This document shows positions 8,507 to 15,028 of a DNA stretch of 64,000 nt, in pieces; position 1 is the stretch's first letter, and each line of letters opens with the position of its first letter. The translations under genes and the position numbers were made by a program. Below the pieces are notes generated by a model that was not told the origin of the DNA, did not search any database, and saw only the letters and a list, made by a program, of their open reading frames with translations. Source of the DNA: Acidobacteriota bacterium (lineage in GTDB: Bacteria; Acidobacteriota; Thermoanaerobaculia; Multivoradales; Multivoraceae); assembly GCA_028877275.1 (NCBI GenBank), contig JAPPFP010000006.1, positions 434,001-498,000 of the forward strand. Direction: 5' to 3'.

Positions 8507-8971
8507 ATGGACGAGCGCCGCGAACGCCGGCCGCCGACGGCCATCGTCTACTACGACGGCGACTGCGCGCTCTGCAACTGGTCGGTGGCCAGGTGTCTGG
8601 ATCGCGGCGTACCGCCCGGTGTCCGGTTCGCGCCTCAGGACGGTGAGTCGTTCGAGCGACTGACTGCCGTCCGGCCCGATCTTGCCGAGCTGGACAGCAT
8701 GGTGCTTCAGATCCTCCCGGCGACGGACGCGGGCGCGAATCCAGCTTCACCCCCGCCGGGCGAGATCAAGGTCCGCAGCGAAGCGGTGCTGTGGCTGGCG
8801 GCGCGGCTGAATGGCCCGGAGCGCCGGCTCGCTCTGCTTGCGCGGGTGGCGCCAAGGGCCGTTCTGGACTGGGGCTACCGGTTGCTGGCGCGGAATCGCC
8901 GGCGGGTCGGCAGCCGGCTGGCCGAGTGTCCCGTGCCGACGCCGGAGCAGCGGCGCTACTTTCTGGCGTGA
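8507..8971 (+). CDS. DUF393 (DCC) thiol-disulfide oxidoreductase-like protein
   Basis: The 154-residue protein opens with IVYYDGDCALCNWSVARCLD, the DxxCxxC signature of the DCC/DUF393 family. Family members are small thioredoxin-fold proteins thought to act on disulfides; direct biochemistry is sparse. The central segment (VRFAPQDGESFERL) and a terminal hydrophobic and Arg-rich portion fit the family, as does the length. Its stop overlaps the phosphopantetheinyl transferase start (GTGA at 8968-8971), so the two are translationally coupled. The thioredoxin-like gene ends 12 bp upstream, making a small redox pair. Confidence 0.85.
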   Translation: MDERRERRPPTAIVYYDGDCALCNWSVARCLDRGVPPGVRFAPQDGESFERLTAVRPDLAELDSMVLQILPATDAGANPASPPPGEIKVRSEAVLWLAARLNGPERRLALLARVAPRAVLDWGYRLLARNRRRVGSRLAECPVPTPEQRRYFLA

Positions 8972-9723
8972 GCACGGCCCGGGGAGTGCCCCCGAGCTTG
9001 GCGGACAGCCTTCCCCGCGACATCAGCGTCGCGGCCTGCGAGATCGGCCCGCTGGAGGAACTGGTCGATGAAGCTCGACAGCTCGCCGTCAGCCTGCCTG
9101 CCGCCCTCGAAGGCGCCATCGACAAGCGGCGCCGGGAGTACCTTGCCGGCCGGATCAGCGCCGGGTATGCGCTGAGGCAGCTACTCGGGCCCGACGCGTC
9201 GGAGGACGAGATCGTTGGCGACGATGACGATGTCCCCCGGTGGCCGGAGGGCGTGGTCGGCTCGATCTCCCACGGCGCCGGCTTCGGCTTCGCCGCCGTT
9301 GCGGCGGCCGACCGGTACCGGGGGCTCGGCGTCGATGTGGAACGCGTCGTGTCCGCACAGCAGGCCGGCCGGCTCGGTGCGCGGGTGCTGAACGAGCGCG
9401 AGATGAGTCTGCGCCACGGCGGCTCTGGCGACCTGACCGAGGCGGAGATGTTCACTCTCGTGTTCTCGGCCAAGGAGAGTGCGTACAAGGCCCTGTTTCC
9501 CCGCTACCGGCAGGTGCTCGGGTTCTCGGACGTCGAACTGGAGCGGCGCGACGGCGGGGAGGCCGGCGGGCACGGTCGGCTTGGGCTCCGCGCAAGGCTC
9601 GAGCCGGACGGGAGCGACGCGGCCGCGCCGCTGGTGGGCTGGTATGCGCTTTCGGACAGGGAGACCGACACGAACTCGGGGGAGGCGCCCCGCGTGTGGG
9701 CAGTCGTCGCGATTCCGGCCTGA
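8968..9723 (+). CDS. 4'-phosphopantetheinyl transferase, EntD/Sfp type
   Basis: This enzyme transfers the phosphopantetheine arm of CoA to carrier proteins. The 251-residue product shows GSISHGAGFGFAAV, then the Mg-binding GVDVERV and the hallmark FSAKESAYKAL near residue 165 (WxxKEaxxKA type). I chose the GTG at 8968 because it overlaps the upstream stop (GTGA) and the family does not extend further; a longer open frame upstream runs through DUF393. No polyketide or peptide synthetase gene is adjacent, so its carrier protein is elsewhere. FabF at 44242-45489 is far away and is not evidence of a partnership. Confidence 0.88.
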   Translation: MSTARGVPPSLADSLPRDISVAACEIGPLEELVDEARQLAVSLPAALEGAIDKRRREYLAGRISAGYALRQLLGPDASEDEIVGDDDDVPRWPEGVVGSISHGAGFGFAAVAAADRYRGLGVDVERVVSAQQAGRLGARVLNEREMSLRHGGSGDLTEAEMFTLVFSAKESAYKALFPRYRQVLGFSDVELERRDGGEAGGHGRLGLRARLEPDGSDAAAPLVGWYALSDRETDTNSGEAPRVWAVVAIPA

Positions 9724-9766
9724 CCGCCGGCGGGCGTTCGCGGAGTTCCCGACGCGCAGAAGATCC

Positions 9767-9796
9767 TTGACAAGCGCCAAATGACGGCCGTATCGT
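9767..9796 (+). promoter_or_regulatory. Sigma-70-like promoter for the toxin-antitoxin pair
   Basis: A perfect TTGACA lies at 9767-9772, then an 18-bp spacer and TATCGT at 9791-9796. The antitoxin ATG begins at 9803, six bases after the -10, so the transcript should start at or next to the initiation codon. No Shine-Dalgarno precedes it, consistent with a leaderless mRNA. Confidence 0.6.
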
Positions 9797-9802
9797 CGTC
9801 GA

Positions 9803-10288
9803 ATGACGCAGGGCGATGCCGCTGCCGTACTTGCGGGCTACGCGAACCGGGCCGAGTTGCCGGCAACCGAGGCTACCCGCTTGGGGGATCTGCTTGGGAT
9901 CGAGGATTCCGCCGTTCTGAGCGACCTTGAACTCGCGCGCCGAGTCGGCGGCGGCCTGCATCCCGACGCGGCGACCGTGCTGGTGGAGATTCTCGGCCGT
10001 GCGAACGTCGTCGGACCCGTGATCCCCGAGGCCACGCTGCGACGGGCTCGCAACGCGGGCAAGCCGCTGTCGAGAGAGATGAGCGAGCGGCTCTACGAGC
10101 TCAGCCGCATCGTCGAGGCCCTCAGCCGCTCGTACAGGGGGGACCGGGAGGGAATCATGGCCTACCTCACGGCACGCCATCCTCTCCTGGAAGGCCAGAG
10201 AGCACTCGACGTCGCGTGCTCCAGCACTGCCGGCGCGCGCCACGTGCTCGAGCTGATTCACCGCGCCCAGTACGGCTTGCCCGTGTGA
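9803..10288 (+). CDS. Xre/MbcA/ParS-family antitoxin (DUF2384)
   Basis: This 161-residue protein is the antitoxin of a RES-Xre type II module. The N-terminal half is helical and likely binds DNA (LSDLELARRVGGGLHPDAATVLVE). The C-terminal 55 residues carry the DUF2384 toxin-binding pattern (YRGDREGIMAYLTARHPLLE, then ARHVLELIHRAQYG). The gene is followed directly by the RES toxin, whose GTG start at 10285 overlaps its stop. Antitoxins of this family normally repress their own promoter, and the promoter at 9767-9796 is the obvious target. The family call rests on order, coupling and domain pattern together. Confidence 0.85.
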   Translation: MTQGDAAAVLAGYANRAELPATEATRLGDLLGIEDSAVLSDLELARRVGGGLHPDAATVLVEILGRANVVGPVIPEATLRRARNAGKPLSREMSERLYELSRIVEALSRSYRGDREGIMAYLTARHPLLEGQRALDVACSSTAGARHVLELIHRAQYGLPV

Positions 10289-10770
10289 ACGCTCGGGTGC
10301 TCGCGTCGCCGATGCGCGCCTATCGCATCGGCGATGTCGACGGTCGGTTTCCCGTGTGGAGCGCGGAAGGGGCGCGCCGCTGCAACGGCCGATGGCATGA
10401 GTACGGCGCCGAGGTGATCTACGCTTCCCGGAGTTACTCGACGGCGATGCTGGAGACGCTGGTCAACTGGCCGTCGCCCGTACCCTCGAACCAGCACTTC
10501 GTCGAGGCGGTCATTCCCGCCGGAACGAGCTACGAGGTCGTCACGGCCGATGTTCTGCCCGGCTGGGAACGGCCGGACTTTGCAGCGTCGCAGTTGTTCG
10601 GCCGGACCTGGTATCTGGAACGCCGGAGCGTGCTGCTCTTCGTGCCGTCGGTCGTCGCGCGCCCGGAAAGTAACGTCCTCATCAACACCCGCCATCCGGA
10701 CTACGAGGGCCTGGGAATCGAGGTCGGTCTGGAGACGCCCGTCTGGTGGGATCAGCGGCTGTTCACCTGA
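10285..10770 (+). CDS. RES-domain toxin
   Basis: RES toxins inactivate growth by degrading or modifying NAD+; MbcT-type members are NAD+ phosphorylases. The 161-residue product shows the RES pattern: AYRIGDVDGRFPVWS, RRCNGRWHEYGAEVIYAS with the conserved Arg and Tyr, SYSTAMLETLVNW with the conserved Ser and Glu, and near the end SNVLINTRHPDYEGLGI, typical of the family's C-terminus. The GTG at 10285 overlaps the antitoxin stop; an ATG at 10312 is the alternative start. The 3' end overlaps the convergent hydrolase gene by 8 bp. All family landmarks are present, so it looks intact. Confidence 0.88.
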   Translation: MNARVLASPMRAYRIGDVDGRFPVWSAEGARRCNGRWHEYGAEVIYASRSYSTAMLETLVNWPSPVPSNQHFVEAVIPAGTSYEVVTADVLPGWERPDFAASQLFGRTWYLERRSVLLFVPSVVARPESNVLINTRHPDYEGLGIEVGLETPVWWDQRLFT

Positions 10771-12688
10771 TCGGCGGCGCCACCGGCACGTCCAGCCAGG
10801 AACCGCCGTCGCCGCCGCGGTGGATCGTCACGGTCGGCGCGTCGACGCCTTGCGGATCCGGATACAGCGCATGGTTGGCGGCGTCCGCGCCGGCGATACT
10901 CAGCCGCAGGCGGTGGCCTTCGTCGATCGTGACTGCTGTTGCCATCAGGTCGATCGCGAGTTGGACGGGTTCGTCCGGCAGCGGTTCGAGATCCTCGGCG
11001 TGGCCGCGGTGGAACGGCAGACCGTGGTCGTCCCAGGGCGCGTCGCCGATGGCTCGATAGGAAGCCCGCAGCGCGCCTTCGGTGACGTAGTGAGAGCGGC
11101 CGTCCGCGTCGACCTCCTCCAGGTAGACGAAGAAGTCGCCGTCGTCGTGGGTAGAAGTGACGGACAGATGGACGACCGGGTGGCCAACGATGGTCATTGC
11201 TTCGGCCATCGGCCCGGTGGTGTAGGTGAGGGCCCTGGCGTTCTCGGCGGATCGCTCGTCGAAGAAGGTCGTACCTTGCCGGTCCTGGCGGCGCGCACCG
11301 TGGCCGTTCATCCAGCGGGAGAACGAGCCGACGGAGGAGGAGTAGTGGACCGCGTACTCGTCCTGGCCGGCGGGCCCGTCTGAAGCCGAATTCAGAGTTC
11401 CCTCGCCGGCGAGAGCGAAGCGCTGGTTCGAGAGGCCCGCGGGGGGCCAGGAGTTAGCCGCGGTCCAGGTTGCGGGCTCTTCGGCCCGCTTCTCGTCGAG
11501 GCTCAGGACTGCTTGCGGGTCTTCCGGGAGGGTGTGGCTGCCCTGCATGACGTAGTAGTGGACCGGGGCTTCGTCCATCACGCCGTTGTCGATTCCCTTG
11601 AGCCAGTGGTCGTACCAGCGCAGGAACTCGGCATTGTGCACGTCGCCGCCGTAACCGCCGCCGTGGATCCAGGGGCCGATCATCATCTTCTGCGGCGCAT
11701 TCGGCAGGTTCGCGAAGGCCATCGGCTGCTGGGTGGCGTAGATGTCGAGCCAGCCGGCGAGGTGGTAGATCGCGATGCCGGACGTGTCCATCGCGGTCCA
11801 GTCGTCGCTCGTGCCGGTCGTGTCCCAGGACACGTGGTCGCCGCCCTCGATGTCGAGTTGCCAGTCCCGGAGGCCGGCGCCGGCCTCCGCGAGCATCTCG
11901 TGCGCCCACAGGTTGGCGGCGTGCTCCGCCACCGCGGCGTCCCGGAGAGCGCCGTCCGGATCGTCGTCGACCGGCGCGGCCCGGGTCGAGAGATCCGCCG
12001 CCTTCGTGCCGGCGCCCCAGGTACCGATGAACTCGTTCTTGTAGGTGCCGCCCCGGAAGACGAAGTCGTAGGGGGTCGGCCCGGCCATCTCGGCGAAGAT
12101 CGCCTTGAGCGCCGGCGGCCTCTGCGTGGCGGCCTGGTACTGGGTCATGCCGGGGTAGGAACGCCCCTGCATGCCCACGTTGCCGTCCGACCACGGCTGC
12201 GCTGCGATCCACTCGACGATGTGGTACGAGTCGGCGGTTTCCTCGATCGAGAAGGCGCCGTTGTGGACCCCGAAGGAAGCGCCGGTGCCGCGGGCGTCGG
12301 CGACGGCGACCGTGTAGCCACGGTGCAGCATGTGCTGGAGCACCGGATCGCGTTCGGCCTGCGAGAGGATCCGGACGTTGCCGTCGTCGTCCTCGACCTG
12401 GAAGGCCCGGGTGTAGCGCGTGTAGTGGAGGATCGTCGGCAGCGGCTCCGACGCCTCGACGCCTTCGATTGTCGGGATGAAGTAGTCGACCGAGACGCGC
12501 ACGCCGTCGGGCATCGGCACGTAGACGGAGTACCGGTTGGCGCCATCGTAGGTCGCTTCCCGCGTGTAGGCCCCGAAGCCGGCGTGCTCGCCGCCGGCCG
12601 GAAGGTCGCCGCCGGCCGGCGCGCAGGCGAGGATTGCGGCGAGGAGGGGGACGGTACAGAGCGTCAGGAATCCAGTCTTCGGTTTCAT
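10763..12688 (-). CDS. CocE/NonD family hydrolase (X-Pro dipeptidyl-peptidase S15), lipoprotein
   Basis: This is a secreted alpha/beta hydrolase of 641 residues. The N-terminus MKPKTGFLTLCTVPLLAAILAC ends in a lipobox-like Cys, so it is probably a lipoprotein. The serine nucleophile sits in GRSYPGMTQY near residue 176. The catalytic Asp is probably in AGWLDIYATQQ and the His in GPWIHGGG, matching the GWxD and GPWxH signatures of cocaine esterase. The C-terminal third is the jelly-roll PepX_C domain (LHLSVTSTHDDGDFFVYLEEV). Substrates of this family include esters, acylated amino acids and Xaa-Pro peptides; none can be chosen here. The PQQ dehydrogenase gene ends 9 bp upstream on the same strand, so they likely form an operon. 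Confidence 0.9.
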   Translation of the reverse strand: MKPKTGFLTLCTVPLLAAILACAPAGGDLPAGGEHAGFGAYTREATYDGANRYSVYVPMPDGVRVSVDYFIPTIEGVEASEPLPTILHYTRYTRAFQVEDDDGNVRILSQAERDPVLQHMLHRGYTVAVADARGTGASFGVHNGAFSIEETADSYHIVEWIAAQPWSDGNVGMQGRSYPGMTQYQAATQRPPALKAIFAEMAGPTPYDFVFRGGTYKNEFIGTWGAGTKAADLSTRAAPVDDDPDGALRDAAVAEHAANLWAHEMLAEAGAGLRDWQLDIEGGDHVSWDTTGTSDDWTAMDTSGIAIYHLAGWLDIYATQQPMAFANLPNAPQKMMIGPWIHGGGYGGDVHNAEFLRWYDHWLKGIDNGVMDEAPVHYYVMQGSHTLPEDPQAVLSLDEKRAEEPATWTAANSWPPAGLSNQRFALAGEGTLNSASDGPAGQDEYAVHYSSSVGSFSRWMNGHGARRQDRQGTTFFDERSAENARALTYTTGPMAEAMTIVGHPVVHLSVTSTHDDGDFFVYLEEVDADGRSHYVTEGALRASYRAIGDAPWDDHGLPFHRGHAEDLEPLPDEPVQLAIDLMATAVTIDEGHRLRLSIAGADAANHALYPDPQGVDAPTVTIHRGGDGGSWLDVPVAPPIR

Positions 12689-12697
12689 CGGATACTC

Positions 12698-14695
12698 CTA
12701 GGTGGGCAACCGGTAGGCGATCAGCTCGAACGGAGCCCCGCGCCCGCCGAGCGCGAACACGAGGTACTGCCGGCCTCGATGCAGGAACGTGGTGGGACTG
12801 CCGTCGGTGTGAGCGGGTAGTTCGAGTTCGCCGACGAGTTCGCCGGTCGCCTTGTCGAACGCGCGCAGCGCCGGCGTCTCGATCCGCCAGTCGTCGCGTC
12901 CGGCGCCCTCGGCCGTCGCCTCCCGGTCGACGCCGCGAAAGGCGAGGGACCGGCCCGAGGTCACGAACAGCAGCGTCTTCGTCGCTACGACGTGGCCGCG
13001 GGCGCCCGAGCCGAGGGCGGGCAGGTCGAGCCCGGCGAGCGCCGGATGGCGGCGCGGGCCGTAGCCCAGGGGCACGGTCCAGGCGATCGCGCCGCGGTTC
13101 ATGTCGTAGGCGGTGATCCGGGAGTAGGGCGGCTGGACCAGCGGCAGATCGCGGGGGCCGCGGACGTCGCTGGTGATGCGGCCGACATAGTCGAAGGACG
13201 AGCGGCTCGCGTCGGGCTTGCGAAGCGTGTTCACCACGGGCCAGGTGAAGGACGGCACGTAGAGCATGCCGGTCTCCGGGTCGAAGGCGCCGCCCGGCCA
13301 GCTTGCGCCGCCGCCGTAGCCGGGCATCAGAAACGTGCCGCGCTCCGTGGGCGGCGTGAAGATCGGCCCGTACTGGTAGCGGCCAAGGATGGCCATCGCC
13401 TCGCTGCGAAGTTCCGGTGTGAAGTCGATCAGATCGTCTGGACCGATGCCCTGGCGTTCGAAGGCCGGCGGCCTGGTGGGGAAGGGCTGGGTCGGCGACG
13501 TCCGCTCGCCGACGATCCCGGTCTGCGGCACCTCGCGTTCCAGGATCGGCCACACCGGTTCGCCCGTGCCGGCGTCCAAGACGTAGAGGAATCCCTGCTT
13601 GGAGAGCTGCATCGCCGCCCGGATGGAGCGGCCTTCGACCTCGATGTCGCCGATGATTGCCGGCGTCGGCAGGTCGTAGTCCCACAGGCCGTGGTGGACC
13701 GTCTGGAAGTGCCAGCGCCGCTCGCCGGTCTCGCAATCGACCGCGACCAGCGACTCCGCGAAGAGGTTGTCGCCCAGGCGGTGGCCGCCGTACCAGTCGT
13801 TGGTCGGCGTGCCGAACGGCAGGTAGGCAAGACCGAGTTCCGGATCGGCGCTCATCAGGGTCCAGACGTTCGTGTTGCCGCTGACCTTCCAGGAACCGTC
13901 CTCCCAGGTGTCGCGCCCGGGTTCGCCCTCCTGCGGAATCGAATGGAACGTCCAGAGCTGCTCGCCGGTGCGGACGTCGAATCCGCGGACATCGCCCGGA
14001 GCCGCTTCCGGCGCCCGCGGTCCGTCCGAGATCGAAGAACCGACGATCGCGACGTCGCGGCACAGGGTGACGGGCGAACTGACGCTGTAGACCCGGCGCG
14101 AGACCTCGCGGCGCAGGCCGAGGGTGAGGTCGACGGCGCCGCCGTCCCCGAACGTGGCGATGGGCTCGCCGCTCAGCGTGTCGACCGCGCGCAGGAAGGA
14201 GTCGCCGCCCGCCCAGATCAGCCGGCCGCCCTCGCCGGGCAGGTCCGGATCCTTCCAGTACGCGGCGCCCCGGTGCGTGAAGCCGAGGTTCGTCGGCCGG
14301 CCGTGAACGTAGGCCCGTGGGTCATAGGTCCACAGGCTCGTCCCACGCTCGATATCGATGGCCGCGATCTGCCCATAGCCCGTCGTCACGTAGAGCCGGT
14401 CGCCGATCTTGATCGGAATCGCCTCGTGATTCCGCGGCACCATGCGCCGCCTCGTCGTTTCGCCATCCCCGGTCATCAACTCGTTGTCCGGCGACGACCA
14501 TCGCCAGGCGACTTCGAGCTCTCCGAAGTTGTCCCGATCGATCTGTCCAAGCGGCGCGTACCGCTGACTCGCGTCGTTACCGGTCACGACGGACCAATCG
14601 GTATCCGCGGACCCCTGGCCCCACCCGGCAACCGTTGCCCCGAGCGCGGTAGCCAGCGCGACGGGCAGCAACGTCAGACTTCGCTCGCCAAGCAT
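12698..14695 (-). CDS. PQQ-dependent dehydrogenase (quinoprotein glucose dehydrogenase-like)
   Basis: This is a periplasmic eight-bladed quinoprotein. The 665 residues from ATG 14695 start with a signal peptide (MLGERSLTLLPVALATALGA, cleavage around WGQGS). Tandem blades then carry recurring GERLWxF/TGELVGEL motifs (EQLWTFHSIPQEGE, GERRWHFQTVHHGLWDYD, GEPVWPILER). The HPALAGLDLPALGSG segment near the C-terminus is shared with the homologue at 57110. No transmembrane domain and no CxxCH haem motif are present, so electrons must pass to an external acceptor. The longer in-frame start at 14812 runs through a repeat and was rejected. No PQQ biosynthesis genes occur in the window. Confidence 0.88.
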   Translation of the reverse strand: MLGERSLTLLPVALATALGATVAGWGQGSADTDWSVVTGNDASQRYAPLGQIDRDNFGELEVAWRWSSPDNELMTGDGETTRRRMVPRNHEAIPIKIGDRLYVTTGYGQIAAIDIERGTSLWTYDPRAYVHGRPTNLGFTHRGAAYWKDPDLPGEGGRLIWAGGDSFLRAVDTLSGEPIATFGDGGAVDLTLGLRREVSRRVYSVSSPVTLCRDVAIVGSSISDGPRAPEAAPGDVRGFDVRTGEQLWTFHSIPQEGEPGRDTWEDGSWKVSGNTNVWTLMSADPELGLAYLPFGTPTNDWYGGHRLGDNLFAESLVAVDCETGERRWHFQTVHHGLWDYDLPTPAIIGDIEVEGRSIRAAMQLSKQGFLYVLDAGTGEPVWPILEREVPQTGIVGERTSPTQPFPTRPPAFERQGIGPDDLIDFTPELRSEAMAILGRYQYGPIFTPPTERGTFLMPGYGGGASWPGGAFDPETGMLYVPSFTWPVVNTLRKPDASRSSFDYVGRITSDVRGPRDLPLVQPPYSRITAYDMNRGAIAWTVPLGYGPRRHPALAGLDLPALGSGARGHVVATKTLLFVTSGRSLAFRGVDREATAEGAGRDDWRIETPALRAFDKATGELVGELELPAHTDGSPTTFLHRGRQYLVFALGGRGAPFELIAYRLPT

Positions 14696-14740
14696 CGAAG
14701 AACAGTAGCAGCGGCGGTCACCATGGAACGGAAGGTGCGC

Positions 14741-14772
14741 GCGGCGGCCGGCGGGGACGCCGGCGCACCCAG
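14741..14772 (-). repeat. Dispersed 32-nt repeat, copy 1
   Basis: The minus strand here is identical over 32 nt to the plus strand at 61850-61881. Its core, GCCGGCGTCCCCGCCGGC, is nearly palindromic. Both copies are intergenic and next to quinoprotein-like genes. It is likely a short dispersed extragenic repeat of this genome. Confidence 0.7.
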
Positions 14773-14827
14773 TCTGCATCGTCCGGTTTGGCCCGTACTT
14801 GAGACCTGACACTGTCCAGCCCGCGCA

Positions 14828-14989
14828 GGGCCACAGGGGGTGAGGGTCCCAGCGGGCTCGAAGCGAGCGACGCCCGACGCCATCACCCCAACTGGCGACC
14901 TACCGGAGCGAGCGGAGTGAAGCGAGCGCCAACCTCCCCCCATCCGAGAAAGCGGGAGCGGCCGCTGGGACCCTCACCCCCTGTGGCCC
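14828..14989. repeat. 28-bp perfect inverted repeat with 106-bp spacer
   Basis: The left arm (14828-14855, beginning GGGCCACAGGGGGTGAGG) is the exact reverse complement of the right arm (14962-14989). The 106-bp spacer carries no ORF. The arrangement could be a MITE-like element, a large terminator for the downstream-ending gene at 15029, or a long RNA hairpin. No target-site duplication could be recognised. Confidence 0.75.
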
Positions 14990-15028
14990 GGGAGCAGGCG
15001 GGTGCGTCCGACGCCGAGCCGCCCGCCG

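Larger units (their letters stand above)
14696..15028. other. 333-bp intergenic region rich in repeats
   Basis: This lies between two minus-strand genes. It holds one copy of a dispersed 32-nt GC-rich repeat (14741-14772) and a pair of perfect 28-bp inverted arms (14828-14855 and 14962-14989). The spacer between the arms contains several near-palindromic GAGCGAGCG-type motifs. No ORF with a ribosome binding site was found. A TACTGT hexamer on the minus strand close to 14707 could be the -10 of the quinoprotein gene. Confidence 0.6.

Noticed and set aside
8791..8967. A longer N-terminus for the phosphopantetheinyl transferase
   Set aside because: It overlaps DUF393 completely, while the GTGA overlap at 8968 gives a clean coupled start.
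11454..14063. An 869-codon minus-strand frame
   Set aside because: It is a +1-type shadow of the hydrolase and quinoprotein genes with low-complexity Arg/Pro composition.
14695..14812. A 39-codon upstream extension of the PQQ dehydrogenase
   Set aside because: It runs through the dispersed repeat and would bury the signal peptide.
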